Source of the DNA: Artemisia argyi
Lineage: Eukaryota > Streptophyta > Magnoliopsida > Asterales > Asteraceae
Direction: 5' to 3'
Assembly: GCA_030686995.1 (NCBI GenBank)
Contig: CM060681.1
Coordinates: 161,101,333-161,165,332 of the forward strand
DNA length: 64,000 bases
This document shows positions 35,676-47,028 of this stretch, one piece after another. Position 1 is the stretch's first letter. Every line of letters starts with the position of its first letter. The position numbers and the translations under genes are program-made. Below the pieces are notes generated by a model. It searched no databases. It worked only from the letters and a program-made list of their open reading frames with translations, and was not told the origin of the DNA.

Positions 35676-35942
35676 TGTACATGACCAATTATCAAGATTA
35701 TAGTATGTCCGGGAGGTTGAGATTGATTAAACAAGTAGAAAACCATGTTTGGTTCTAGAGTAGAGAGGGTGTAGAGAGAAATAAAAAGTTTATTAATGAA
35801 TGACTAGCCTAACTCTTGCACACCCCTTAAGTGGAGTCTTGAGGGGTTTATATAGGCGTTACATAGCACATCATTCTCTATATTACAATCTTAGTCCATG
35901 TATTAGAAATCTTTATATTTGACGTCACTTCGAAAGCTAACA
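35676..35942 (-). repeat. Left LTR of the small copia-like element
   Basis: Boundaries TG...CA, adjacent to the polypurine tract at 35943-35957. A TATA-like tataggcg occurs in it (35851) and in the partner LTR (37283). Confidence 0.9.
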
Positions 35943-36339
35943 ATCTCCCCCAAGTGATGTCATACGGGATTTGAGTACAATGTTCCCTACAAGTAGAAAT
36001 AATACACTCTAAATAAGCACATCAGATTCTGAGGTTGTTTCCATATCTCTTTTCCTCTTAAATACACCAACTTTCTTCTTTTGTACTTACATTGCAGTCT
36101 TTAAACTGTGAGGATGACTATGAAGCTCTCTCTTCCAAAGATACCTCGGCTTTTGTCATTTACTTTTAACTTCCTATGTAGCATCCTTGAAGACAAAACA
36201 TTGTAATGATCTAGTTGGGTTATTACTCCCCCCCTCCCCGATTAGTGCGCCCTTTTCTTTTAGTATTTTCAGTTTTTTGAATAATGTTGCAAAATAAATA
36301 GAAATAAAATATAATATAATGTACTGCTTCCCCCCAAAC

Positions 36340-36552
36340 CGATAGTCTCGGTAAAATTCATAACTCAGTGAATTAGGGTTTGACTGAACTCGGTAAATTA
36401 GGTTTAGAGGGATCTCGGTAGACTAGAGCAAACATAATATTGGTGAAAGTATGCTTTGGAGGATCTCAATGAATCAGGTTTACCGAACTCGGTAAATGCT
36501 TGAATTTGGAGGACCTTGGTGGAATTTTAAACTTAGCGAACTCGGTAAAAAA
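36340..36552 (+). repeat. Diverged tandem units centred on ctcggtaaa
   Basis: Variants of gaactcggtaaa or gatctcggtaga recur about every 35-60 bp, separated by aggtttaga or cttggagga-like spacers. The units are uneven and eroded. No function is evident. Confidence 0.6.
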
Positions 36553-37100
36553 ATGTAAAACACAATCTTGGTCAAATTTGATTGAGATTCCAAAGTGTAC
36601 TATTCCTAAATTCTAGGTTCACTACCACATGTACTTTTTACTGAGATTTGAAATCTCAGTGATATTCAAAAATACCAAGTTTTTGAGTTCAGACATATAC
36701 ACCAAAAAATATATCTTTCCGTAGGATTTGTACCCCAAAACTTTCAAATCACTTGACATAAACATTTCTAAACGTATCTTAACCACCAAATCATAACTAG
36801 ATTGGATCAAAATGCCCAAAACCTTATAAACCCGAAACACCTAAAAACATGCGTTTTTTTGTCAAAAACATGATCAGATGTTCGCAAAATTTGTTTTTAA
36901 TCCGTGGAATCTTTAACATAAACCTTAGCAAGGTATTACAACAACAAAGTTTGAAATTTAACAGTTAAAAAGCAATAATTTTGAATCTTGAATCTCAGGA
37001 AACTTCAAAAACATATGGCTTGGTTTTTAAACACATTTTCTAACAAGTTTTTGTAAAAAAAAACACACTCCACAAACATATGTAGTCACTTGATACCAAA

Positions 37101-37374
37101 TGTACATGACCAAATATCAAGATTGTAATATGTTCGGGAGGTCAAAATTGATTAAACAAGTAGAAAACCATGTTTGGTTCTAAAGAGAGAAAATAGAGAG
37201 AGAATGGAGAGAAAGGAAAATTTTATTGACGAATGAATAGCCTAACTCTTGCACATCCATTAATTGGAGTATCAAGGCGTTTATATAGGCGTTACATAGT
37301 ACATATTTTCCTATATTACAATATTAGTCCTTCTACCATAAATCTTGATATCTGACGTCACTTCGAAGCTAACA
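37101..37374 (-). repeat. Right LTR of the small copia-like element
   Basis: Partner of 35676-35942 with many substitutions and small indels, so this insertion is older than the nested elements elsewhere in the window. The primer site lies immediately to its left on the minus strand (37100-37085). Confidence 0.9.
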
Positions 37375-37379
37375 TCAAT

Positions 37380-38141
37380 AATTAATCTAGTCCTAAATAA
37401 CATTAGAATGTTATATAGCATTTTAGGTTCTTGTGAACAACCATCATCAATGTCAAAACAATTGAAGGATTTTTTTGGTACTATTTTTTAACGTGGTTAT
37501 AAGATTTTCATAATTGATCATGATGTACTTATAACATGTTTATAATTAGGGAAATTTCATCTATATTCTTACAAAATCTCTTAATTACATTAATATCCTT
37601 GTAAACTTTATAATTACATCAATATCCTTATAAAACTTAAAAGGGCCAATGACTTATATAGACCAAGAGAAAATTTTTATCAACTCTATAGACTGTGGTA
37701 AAAAAAATTCCAAATATGGACCGCTCGACTGCGTGACTTTTTTTCTCGACTCCATTTTTATTTTTTGCTCGACTTCCCTATAATTTTGCTCGACTTCGCC
37801 TTTATGAAAAAAAAATCGTGAAGTCTATAGGCTGGAAATCAAGTTTTTTGGTCTATTTAGGTAATTAATTCAACTTAAAAATACCCATGTATGTCCAAAT
37901 ATTCAATTTAATCATCATTAAATGAATTTGAAACTCTAGGAATCTATTTTACTTATTGGTTAATAAGTATTTTACCATTTTGCCTTTAACATTCAAACTA
38001 AAAAGAATCACCATATGTTTTGGTTCATACCCTAAATAATATGTTTGCGATTATGAGTGATGATAGCCCTTTCCAATGAATCCAACCTCTACAACTTCTT
38101 TCATTTTAGTAGACATTTCTGTAGAACTGTCTATCGGGTGA
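37380..38141. other. Non-coding stretch before the Tekay-like element
   Basis: AT-rich. At 37720-37800 the phrase ctcgact recurs several times. A short minus-strand open frame ending at 38051 runs up to the insertion and is discussed in the findings. No gene is supported. Confidence 0.45.
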
Positions 38142-39244
38142 ATACGTGTAACACCCCGAAATTTGATTAAGCAGCGGAAGTCTAATCGGGGTCATTACAG
38201 TTTAGTACACAGTCATACTCATAGAAAACAATTCAAAAGATTGTCAATATCATTCCATGAAAACTCAAATATTCAGAGTTACAAACATTTTTCCAAAATG
38301 TTAATTGTTTAGCAAAAGAAGTGATGAGTTTGTAAAGAATGATATAATTATTGAAATCAAAAGGGAGGTCCTGTGCCCTTTGCCAGCTCTGTGCCACCAT
38401 GCTTGCTAATTTCCTGAGATAAACATGCTTAAAAAGTCAACACAAAGGTTTAGTGAATCCATAGTAGTTTAGATTGTAATAGTGTGAACACAAGTCAAGC
38501 ATTTGAAATAAACAAGCCAAGATAGACAGGTCTTGACTAAATCAGGTGTAATATTGCTCCTAAGCCTCACGAAACGCAAGCCTTAACATTGATTTGACAT
38601 ATCATAAAGATAATAACAATCATCTACACCACAGCGGATGTAAATGACAAAGGGGCCCTCGGTGACAGGAAATGTGCCAAATTTCCATAATACCTCGAAT
38701 ATAGCACACCTCCTGCCAAGTGATCACCTTGACAGAGGTGGGCTGCCATCCAATAGATCTATCAACTATATTCGCGCTCACTCGCAAGTGATTAAGGTTC
38801 GTGATATGAGGGACTTGTAGCACAGGTGTCAACTTAGGCAATATCAGGTGATAACAGCATACAGAAAAATACTTGTGTTCGATTTATAGCATGTATCTCC
38901 CTACGGGGTTTAAAAACAATTAAAAATGTGGGACCATGAACTCACCTGAAAGGTGCGTAATCACAAGGTGCTCAAAAGTGATGGTGTATTGCTATGACTA
39001 GCAATGAAATTCCTCCGACTTGCGACCTATAAATATATTGTAATCGGTGTTTTAGATTCGTGTCGTAAATGACATGTGATATGTCTCGTGTACGATGATA
39101 TCCGTTTCGGGTGTCTTAATATATTCCAAAATAACTCACGTAGTTATTTGTATCGTTGTTACGAACCGGTGTTTGATTAAATATTATCTCGTCGTGAAAA
39201 TAATATCGTTTAAAAATATTTATGATTAAATATTTTTAATAAAG

Positions 39245-39375
<131 letters not shown>

Positions 39376-41141
39376 AAAGCTAAAGAAAAATATATGTATT
39401 TATAAAAATCATATGAAATAATTAATTATAAAAATATACCTTGTCATAATATAACCCTTAACTTTTACAAAATTACACTTTGTACCCTTGGTTAAAAAGT
39501 AATTACAATTTTTGTCCCTTTTTGCACATTCTTCACTTTATTCCCTTGGCTTTTGAAAAATTACATTTCTTACCCCTCGACTTCCATTAGAAATCAATAT
39601 TATCATAATTAATCCGAAAGTTTAAGATTTTTACATTTTTAGTCCTCTAACGAGGCGTTTTTGCAAAAGTAGTCCTTGAAGGATTTTTTGAAAAACCAAC
39701 TTTTGAAACAATTAAAAGTAACTTTTATAACTTACAAACTTATTCAAATTTAGTATCCAAAGTCTTATACAACTCGTCTTCTCTTAAGTTTTCAAACCGA
39801 AAACTCCTTTGAAAATGTTTATGGGCTCGTTAGCCCGGTTAAGGCCCAAAGTGGGTATGATTGTTTAAAAACATAGCTTCGACTAGGCTTTGGTTTTGGC
39901 TTCGTTTTCGTGGTCTAAAAACGTATGAGATTTGCATGTCATGTTGGTTCGATTAAGTGGGCACCAAAGAATTAGGGTGTCGAATAATATAGGTAGGTTG
40001 TACGTATAAAAATGAAATGGCGAGGTCATTCCAAATGGTGTCGAGTCACGTGATAAGCTATAAGTGTAACAAAATACATTTTTAAACATTAAGCGTGTCG
40101 TGTGTGAACTTTAGGTGATATGCATAAATTTAGAGTAGGAAAATGAAATAGGAAAGGAAAAACTTACAACACCTAAAGGTGGTGGTGATGAGATTGTGTG
40201 ATACGAAATGAGCAAAAGAAAATGATCCTTCTTCGTAGAGTGAACCTTGATCGATTACTTTGTTACCCACTCAACTCCTAACCCAATTCCTTGCGTGTAC
40301 AATCCTTGTGTTCTTCGACAGTGTTCAAGAGAGATAAGAGAGTGTTTGAGTTTTGCAAACTTGGTGGAACCTTGAGTGTGTAAGATTTCACATTAAATGT
40401 GGTTTATATAGTGTGGTTTTGGGTGGTTCGAGTGTTTCCTCATCAAGCTACAACAATCGGATGGTTGCTCTTTCTAGGGACAAAGTTGTCGAGTGTTTAG
40501 AGTCTTGTCAAATCGGTTTGGGGTGATGAAGGAGCAAGGAGGGTTGACTTGGATATGTTTAGTGTTTAGCTTAGGTTTTAGGGATTAAACAATTTGTATT
40601 TAGACCTTGTGTGGTAATCATGTTGGGGGACATGAAACATATAATCCATGGTGTATTAGTCGGATGTGGTTATAGCGTTTGTCCAAGGGTTCGTCGGCTA
40701 AAAGTGGTGGCTTATTGTCGCATGCTACAAAATCCAAGTAAGGTGGCATGTTTGTGCTGTGTTGTGGGGAACCAAGAAGAGAACAAGAGTAGTTAATAGG
40801 CGTGTGTAGGAGCTGAGCTCGTTGGCTTCATATACACAAAGGAGAAAAACGAAAAGAAGGAATACCACAATCCATGTGGGCTTGTGCAAAGGCTCGGTCC
40901 AAAAAGAAAAAAAAATATAAAAGATTTTTGTGTGATGGGCTTGTGCTAACTTGGCCCAAACGAAAAAAAAAAAAGACTTGTGGGCTTGTAAGGGTGTTCG
41001 GCCCAGTGAATCAAAGAAAGAAATTGCGTGGGCTAGTGGGGGGAATCCGACCCAAAAATATCGGGGTGTCGGTGTTCGTAAAATTTGTGAAATATATCTC
41101 GGTGTCGGTGTTGGTTTGTGAAAACCTTAAATATTCAAACG

Positions 41142-41143
<2 letters not shown>

Positions 41144-41188
<45 letters not shown>
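41144..41188. repeat. Second TA microsatellite in the left LTR
   Basis: About 22 TA repeats. The partner at 59535-59607 is longer (about 36). Confidence 0.95.
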
Positions 41189-41191
<3 letters not shown>

Positions 41192-41517
41192 ATAATAATC
41201 GTGACAGTTAATATATATAAGTCTATATATTTATTAATAATTCCTCGGTGTTCAATTGGGTGTCATGTCGCAAGTGGGAGTTTCCGGTGTTAATCCTCAT
41301 TGGGTGATATCCAAGAGTGACATTTGGGTGATATCGGGTGACAAAACGTAACCGGGTGTTAAACAAACGGTGTTTAAAACATTCGGGTGTTCAAACAAAC
41401 AGTGTTTCATATAAAAATTTCAAATTAGCCTGTAAAAATGGCTTAGTTAAGAATAATGTTGATAATTAGCATTAATAAATGACCTGAGATTTTACGGTGT
41501 ATTACAGTACCCACCCG

Positions 41518-42054
41518 TTAGATTGGATTCGTCCTGGAATCCAAAGTTGAATCGGTGCTCGGGGTTGTCTCATCAAATAGTTGTGGGTATTTGGCACGCA
41601 TTTGATCCTCGCACTCCCATGTGTACTTGGGTCCTCTCTTAGAGTTCCATCTGACCTTAACAATGGGAATGCGACTATGCTTAAGTCGTTTGACCTCCCT
41701 ATCCATTATCTCAACGGGTTCCTCAATAAAGTGCAACTTATCATCGATTTTGATCTCCTTTAGTGGAATTACAAGTGTTTCATCCGATAAACACTTTTTC
41801 AAATTTGACACGTGGAAGGTGTTGTGTACTCTACTGAGTTCCTCAGGTAATTCCAGTTTGTATGCCACGGGACCGATCCTTTCAATGATCTCGAAGGGTC
41901 CAACGTATCTTGGGTTTAACTTTCCACGTTTTCCAAACCTAATCATCCCTTTCCAAGGTGATACCTTAAGCATGACCTTGTCTCCAACTTGAAACTCTAT
42001 TGGTTTCCTTCGCACATCGGCATAACTCTTTTGCCGATCCCTGGCGGCTTGTAA
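41518..42054 (-). pseudogene. pol: Integrase C-terminus and chromodomain segment (after third stop)
   Basis: This is the end of the pol frame after a stop at about 42053. [10 protein letters not shown] and [13 protein letters not shown] form the integrase C-terminal barrel region. The chromodomain follows, recognisable by [18 protein letters not shown] and the YTWECEDQM stretch. Chromodomains of this kind direct chromovirus integration toward particular chromatin. The frame ends naturally at 41518, about 10 bp before the LTR. The upstream stop appears to be a TGA replacing a sense codon, since the frame is the same on both sides. Confidence 0.9.
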
Positions 42055-43929
42055 TCATTGTCTAATCTTCACTATTTTCTCAGTGGTTTCAAGAATCAAC
42101 TCGGGACCTGAGAGTTGTACATCTCCAATCTCAGCCCAACAAACTGGTGATCTACACTTTCTTCCATAAAGTGCTTCAAACGGTGCAACCTTAATGCTAG
42201 CGTGATAACTGTTGTTATATGAAAATTCTGCTAACGGTAGGTGTTTATCCCAGCCTTTTCCAAAATCAATCACACATGCCCTAAGCATGTCTTCTAGGGT
42301 TTGTATTGTCCTTTTGCTTTGACCATCAGTCTGTGGATGGTAAGCTGTACTCATATCTAACTTAGTTCCCAAGGCTTTCTGTAAAGATCGCCAAAAGTTA
42401 GACGTGAAACGGCTGTCTCGGTCGGAGATAATAGAAATCGGCACTCCATGCCGGGAAACTATCTCCTTAAGGTACAAACGTGCAAGAACATCCATATCAT
42501 CAGTCTCTTTGATTAGTAAGAAGTGTGCTGACTTCGTGAGACGATCAACAATAACCCAAATTGTGTCCAACCCACTTGATGTCTTGGGTAATTTCGTAAT
42601 GAAGTCCATTGTAATCCTTTCCCATTTCCACATTGGTAGCTCGGGTTGAACCAAAAGATCGGATGGTTTTTGATGTTCAGCCTTTACTCTTGAGCAGGTC
42701 AAACACTTACCGACATACTCTGCAATGTCAGCTTTCATGTTTGGCCACCAATACAACTTCTTTAAATCTTGATACATCTTGTCTGAACCAGGCTGAATAG
42801 AATATTTAGACTTATGCGATTCGTGCATGATGAGGTCTCGTATTCCTCCATACAATGGAATCCAACTTCTGTCCTTGAAACATAGCCTTCCATCTGGTTT
42901 CTTGACAAATCCATTCGTGTTTTCTGGCATACCGTAAATCTTCTCGTGTGGTCTATTCTCTTCCTTAAGGGCCTCAGCTTGAACTTCAAGAATTTGAGAC
43001 GGAAGTGGTGATCTAATTGTCATACCCAATGACCTAACTCTGAGGGGTCTAAGTCGTTCCTTTCGACTCAAGGCATCTGCTACAACGTTTGCCTTCCCCG
43101 GGTGATAACGGATCTCACAATCATAGTCATTTTGCAACTCTAGCCATCGACGTTGCCTCATGTTCAACTCCTTTTGATCCAAAATGTGCTGAAGACTCTT
43201 GTGATCGGTGAAAACCGTACACTTGGTTCCATATAGGTAGTGTCTCCAGATTTTAAGAGCGAATACCACCACTCCTAATTCTAGATCATGAGTTGTGTAG
43301 TTCTCCTCGTGGGGTTTAAGTTGTCTAGAAGCGTAAGCGATTACTTTAAGTCTTTGCATCAATACGGCACCCAAACCTTGGATTGATGCGTCACAATATA
43401 CCACGAAGTCCTCACTTCCTTCAGGTAGTGCTAATATCGGTGCCTCACAAAGCTTCTGCTTCAAAAACTGAAATGCCGATTCTTGCTCATCTCCCCATTC
43501 AAACTTCTTCTTCTTCTGTGTTAGCTCAGTCAAAGGTTTAGCAATCCTTGAAAAACCTTCAATAAACCATCGATAGTATCCGGCAAGACCTAAAAATTGG
43601 CGTATCTCGGTAGGACTTGTAGGTGCCGCCCAATTTTTAACAGCTTCGATCTTGGCGGGATCAACATGAATACCCTTACTGTCGATAACATGCCTGAGAA
43701 ATTGTACCTTCTCAATCCAAAAATCACACTTGGAAAATTTGACGTATAATTTCTCTTCTCTGAGCAGTGTTAGTATCGCCTTCAAGTGTTCGGCGTGCTC
43801 TTCCTTACTACGTGAATAAATAAGGATATCATCGATGAATACAATCACGAACTTATCCAAATAGGGTTTGCACACTCGGTTCATTAAGTCCATAAATACA
43901 GCGTGTGCATTTGTTAGACCGAATGGCAT
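42055..43929 (-). pseudogene. pol: Reverse transcriptase (C-terminal part), RNase H and integrase core
   Basis: An open segment of 624 codons between two stops. It begins [12 protein letters not shown] (the position after NA is usually Pro in this motif), then FIDDILIYS, the reverse transcriptase catalytic Asp pair. RNase H has [13 protein letters not shown] and [10 protein letters not shown]. Integrase has its zinc-binding CLTCSRVK, first catalytic Asp in MDFITKLP, and second in SDRDSRF. The expected catalytic Glu in the GQSxRT motif is Lys here (codon 42313-42315). That change alone should abolish strand transfer. The segment is flanked by in-frame stops, so it is not an independent gene. 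Confidence 0.92.
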
Positions 43930-43938
43930 TACTTGGAA

Positions 43939-44211
43939 TTAGTAGTAACCGTATCTTGTCCTGAAAGCCGTCTTAGGGATGTCTTCTTCCCTAACTCTCA
44001 GTTGGTGATAACCCGTTCTCAAATCAATCTTCGAGTAGACACTCGATCCTTGTAGTTGATCAAACAAATCGTCAATCCTTGGCAACGGATATCGATTCTT
44101 AACCGTCAGCTTGTTCAACTCACGATAATCGATACACATCCTGAAGGTTCCATCCTTCTTCTTTACAAACAACACCGGGGCTCCCCACGGTGATGAACTA
44201 GGGCGAATAAA
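43939..44211 (-). pseudogene. pol: Reverse transcriptase N-terminal segment between two stops
   Basis: In frame with the segments on both sides. It starts after a TGA at 44214-44212 and runs through [31 protein letters not shown] and [11 protein letters not shown], the standard first blocks of the reverse transcriptase including the first catalytic Asp region. It ends at a TAA (43941-43939) after RYGYY, where a Glu codon is normal. Both stops differ from a plausible sense codon by one base. Confidence 0.9.
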
Positions 44212-45532
44212 TCATTTATCCGACAATTCCTCCAATTGTCCAGATAACTCCTTCATTTCCGACGGTGCAAGTCTATAGGGTGCTCGTGCTACGGGTGCGT
44301 CTCCTGGCATCAAGTCAATTTGAAATTCCACTTGACGAGTCGGTGGAAGGCCAGGCAAGTCCTCAGGGAAAACTTCTGGAAAGTTCCTGACTACTGGCAC
44401 ATCCTCGAGTCGCTTCTCTTCCGACTTTTTCTCGGTGACTTGAGCTAAAAACACTTGACATCCTCGTTCGATGTACTTCACAACCTTGATGCAAGAAATG
44501 ACGCTCAAACGTGTCTTACTTCGCTCTCCGCGAACAACCAGGGTTCCGTTATTCAGTGGAATGTGAACGACCTTTTCGTCACAAATGATCTTAGCGCGGT
44601 TCTCAGATAACCAATCCATTCCTATAACGAAGTCGAAACTACCAAGTCTAATAGGCATAAGGTCAATGACAAATGGGGTGTCTAGTAGTCGTAAGGTGTA
44701 ACCTCGGAGTATAGTGTTAGTGCTTACTAGCTTTCCATCAGCTAGTTCAATCTCATACGTGGTGTCTAGTTGAGTGGGTGTAATATTAAGCAGGGGTGCA
44801 AGTGAAATAGATACGAAACTTTGATCGGCTCTGGAATCAAATAAAACTTTAACGAGGCGGTTGTTTAGAAAGAACGTACCCGTGACTACGTTCGGATCCT
44901 GCTGGACATTTCCATCTCCCAGCACGTATGCTCTCCCACGTGCATTGTTATCCTTGTTAGGGCACTGACGCCTGTAGTGTCCTTTCTCTCCACAAGCATG
45001 GCATACTACAGCCACGGGTTGCAAGTTAGCTCCTGTCGCCTTGCAATCTTGTGTCTTATGTCCAACCCTTGAACACTTCCCGCACTTAGCATAGCAGGGT
45101 CCATTGTGATGCATCTTACACTTGTCACAGAATGGAAGAGGTCTAGCATACCTAGCATCCTTAACTGGTGCAGCGACATAAGCTCTGACAGCTTCCTGTC
45201 GTCGGTTCTGTTGGTTGTGGTGGGTGTTTCTGTCATGGTGATAGTTACGGTTGGGGTTTCGGTTGTTGTTGTTGTTGTTGTTGTTGTTGTGATTGTTGTT
45301 GTTGTTGTTGTTGTTTGTCCTTCGATCATCAAACTTCCTTTTGTGATCGTTGTTTCCCTGAGCAGAGTTACGCTTAATCTCCCGGTCTAGCAGTCTTTGG
45401 GCAATAGACATTGCTTCATCTAAAGATTGAGGCTTAGACGAGGTGACGTTTCCCTTAATACTCCTGGGTAATCCTTCAATGTACCTTTCCAACAACTTTT
45501 CCAAATCGGGAACCTTTGAAAGGCAAAGTGTG
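44212..45532 (-). pseudogene. gag-pol: Gag C-terminal part and protease
   Basis: Continues the gag interrupted at the nested element (the shared GCAAG duplication marks the break). It contains the end of the Gag core ([16 protein letters not shown]), a poly-Asn run encoded by GTT repeats on the plus strand (45264-45317), and two CCHC zinc knuckles ([14 protein letters not shown] and [14 protein letters not shown]). It then has the protease with [10 protein letters not shown]. The protease active site is normally DSGA or DTGA; here the Gly is Arg (44830-44832), probably a loss-of-function change. The stop at 44212 cuts it off from the reverse transcriptase. Confidence 0.9.
45264..45317 (+). 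repeat. GTT trinucleotide tract (poly-Asn in antisense gag)
   Basis: About 17 GTT units with one GTGATT interruption. On the minus strand it encodes a run of Asn between the Gag core and the zinc knuckles. A linker there can vary in length without breaking the domains. Confidence 0.9.
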
Positions 45533-45537
45533 GCAAG

Positions 45538-45881
45538 TGTTGGGATCATACTTTAGTATTTAGTCAAGTCTCGGTCATTACATTTTGTAATAGGTTGCTT
45601 AAGTATTAATTCTTATTACTGTTTAAGTTAATGGGCAACATGTAAAAGCCCAAGAGGCCTTAAAAGCCCACGTTAAAAGGATAAGGGAGGAAGGGTGTGT
45701 TGCCCTAGCTCCTCCCTTATAAATAGTAAGCTTATGTTACATTTTATTTTGTTGGTTATTAGATTACCTTAAGGAAACTCTTGCACATTTATCTTTCTTA
45801 TTATCTTATAATCAACCAAGTCTATTTCTCATCTCATTTCTCTTTATATCATACTTGTGTTTACTAAATGGTGACCTAACA
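45538..45881 (+). repeat. 5' LTR of the non-autonomous element
   Basis: Begins tgttgggatcatac and ends ggtgacctaaca. A TATA-like sequence, cttataaatagt, lies at 45716-45727, with a likely start about 30 bp on. Confidence 0.95.
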
Positions 45882-45883
45882 AG

Positions 45884-45891
45884 TGGTATCA
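45884..45891 (+). other. Primer-binding site
   Basis: TGGTATCA, two bases after the LTR, matches the first eight bases of the initiator-Met primer site used by many copia elements. The following bases (ttcgcc) do not extend the match. Confidence 0.75.
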
Positions 45892-45894
45892 TTC

Positions 45895-46110
45895 GCCTAC
45901 TAGAATTTGGTGTTGTTGTGGGTGTGTAACCTCCTCGTAGAGCTCGATCTTTTTCCACTTCAGGTTCATGGTGTTTCAGAAAGTCATACAACAAGCCATA
46001 TGGAGCATCATGAAGATTCTTCGTTTGACGAACAAATGTCACATATTTATGCCAATCAGGGCCAAGACTACCAACAAATTTTGAGTTCACAGCGATCCTT
46101 GGTACAGTGA
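45895..46110 (-). pseudogene. Antisense fragment of a copia-type gag
   Basis: The minus strand is open for about 70 codons with a copia-Gag-like stretch: VNSKFVGSLGPDWHKYVTFV, then LHDAPYGLLYDFLKHHEPEV. The pattern of a KF...LP/GPDW core followed by a YDxLxxxLKxHE stretch is characteristic of copia Gag. It lies opposite to the element's own direction, directly after the primer site. It has no start codon of its own and reads into the LTR, so it is a captured or rearranged piece, not a gene. Any RNA read from the minus strand here would be gag sense, and the element's own RNA would be gag antisense. Confidence 0.65.
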
Positions 46111-46383
46111 TTTTGTGGATGTTTTGTGTTTATATTTGATACATATGATCCTTATGATGTTAATATTATTTGCCCCATGTTAATTTCTACCCAGAAACAC
46201 TTTTGACTAATGATGTGATTGAGTGTTCATGCGTGTTTACGCGTTAAGTGTTATTAGGCATGATTACGTGTTAAAATGTATAAAATAAGTGTATTGGATT
46301 GATGTTTGATCAGTGGTAATGTTTGTGCACTTTCAGGAAACTCATAACTCAAATTACAAAAGGTGAATTTCTGGATATGACGA

Positions 46384-46761
46384 TTTTACGCGTTAAATGT
46401 TCATCCTACGCGTAAGATTGAATCTTACGCGTAAGATTCGACACGTGGACAAATTGTGTCTTGGATAAGACACAGTTTACGCATAAAATTGTTTTTACGC
46501 ATAAGTTCTGATCTTACGCATAAGTCTAGAACTTACGCGTAAGTCATTACCTACGCATAAGTTACAATTTACGCCTAAGGGAAATCCTACGCGTAATTTC
46601 AATTTTTACGCATAAGACCTATCTTACGCATAAAATTGATCTTACGCGTAAGTTTCATTTTACGCGTAAAGTTCTAACTTACACGTAGATTTTGCACTTA
46701 CGCCTTATTTCTTAACTTACGCTTAAGTCAGGTTACGCGTAAAACAACTACTTACGCGTAA
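46384..46761. repeat. Array of 19 palindromic ACGCGTAA-type motifs
   Basis: Copies of yttACGCGTAAr, or its variants ACGCATAA, ACGCCTAA and ACGCTTAA, occur about every 20 bp, separated by unrelated 8-12 bp spacers. Perfect TTACGCGTAA is self-complementary. Looser copies occur upstream at about 46240 and 46264. The spacers do not align with each other, so this is not a simple tandem satellite. The array lies in the leader, 270 bp before the long frame. Confidence 0.9.
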
Positions 46762-47028
46762 ACTTGTCAAAATTCCAAATTTTTTCTAAGTGTTGGTAAT
46801 TTCCAATGTGTAACTTGTTGTAAATGATAAACTTTGGTTGGAATTGAATTGTTTTATGTTTCTAACAAGTAAAATAACTCAAGTTTGTCACATAACATAA
46901 GTTTTTACACACACAAACCCCCACTGATCATCGACAAAACACGATAATCTATGTGAACTCATGCTTAATGAATGCTAATACTAACATCATCAACAATTGC
47001 CATGTTTGTGTGTTTATGATCAATTCAG
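46762..47028 (+). other. Leader between palindrome array and long frame
   Basis: AT-rich, non-coding. No splice acceptor or other signal stands out. The ATG at 47029 lies in tcagATGG, a reasonable plant initiation context. Confidence 0.4.

Larger units (their letters stand above)
35676..37374 (-). mobile_element. Small non-autonomous copia-like LTR element, minus strand
   Basis: LTRs at 35676-35942 (267 bp) and 37101-37374 (274 bp) start tgtacatgacca and end gctaaca, with clear divergence between them. Target duplication TCAAT at 35671-35675 and 37375-37379. The minus strand next to the right LTR reads TTTGGTATCAAGTGAC, a Met-type primer site. Next to the left LTR it reads cacttgggggagatt, a polypurine tract. 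The 1158-bp interior has no gag or pol and only short frames. It includes diverged copies of a ctcggtaaa-centred unit at 36340-36550. The interior is longer than in a classical TRIM, so it is best called a small non-autonomous copia-like element. Confidence 0.88.

Noticed and set aside
41144..41188. TA tract as a centromeric or matrix-attachment feature
   Set aside because: Simple microsatellite growth inside an LTR explains it; no other attachment-region signature was found.
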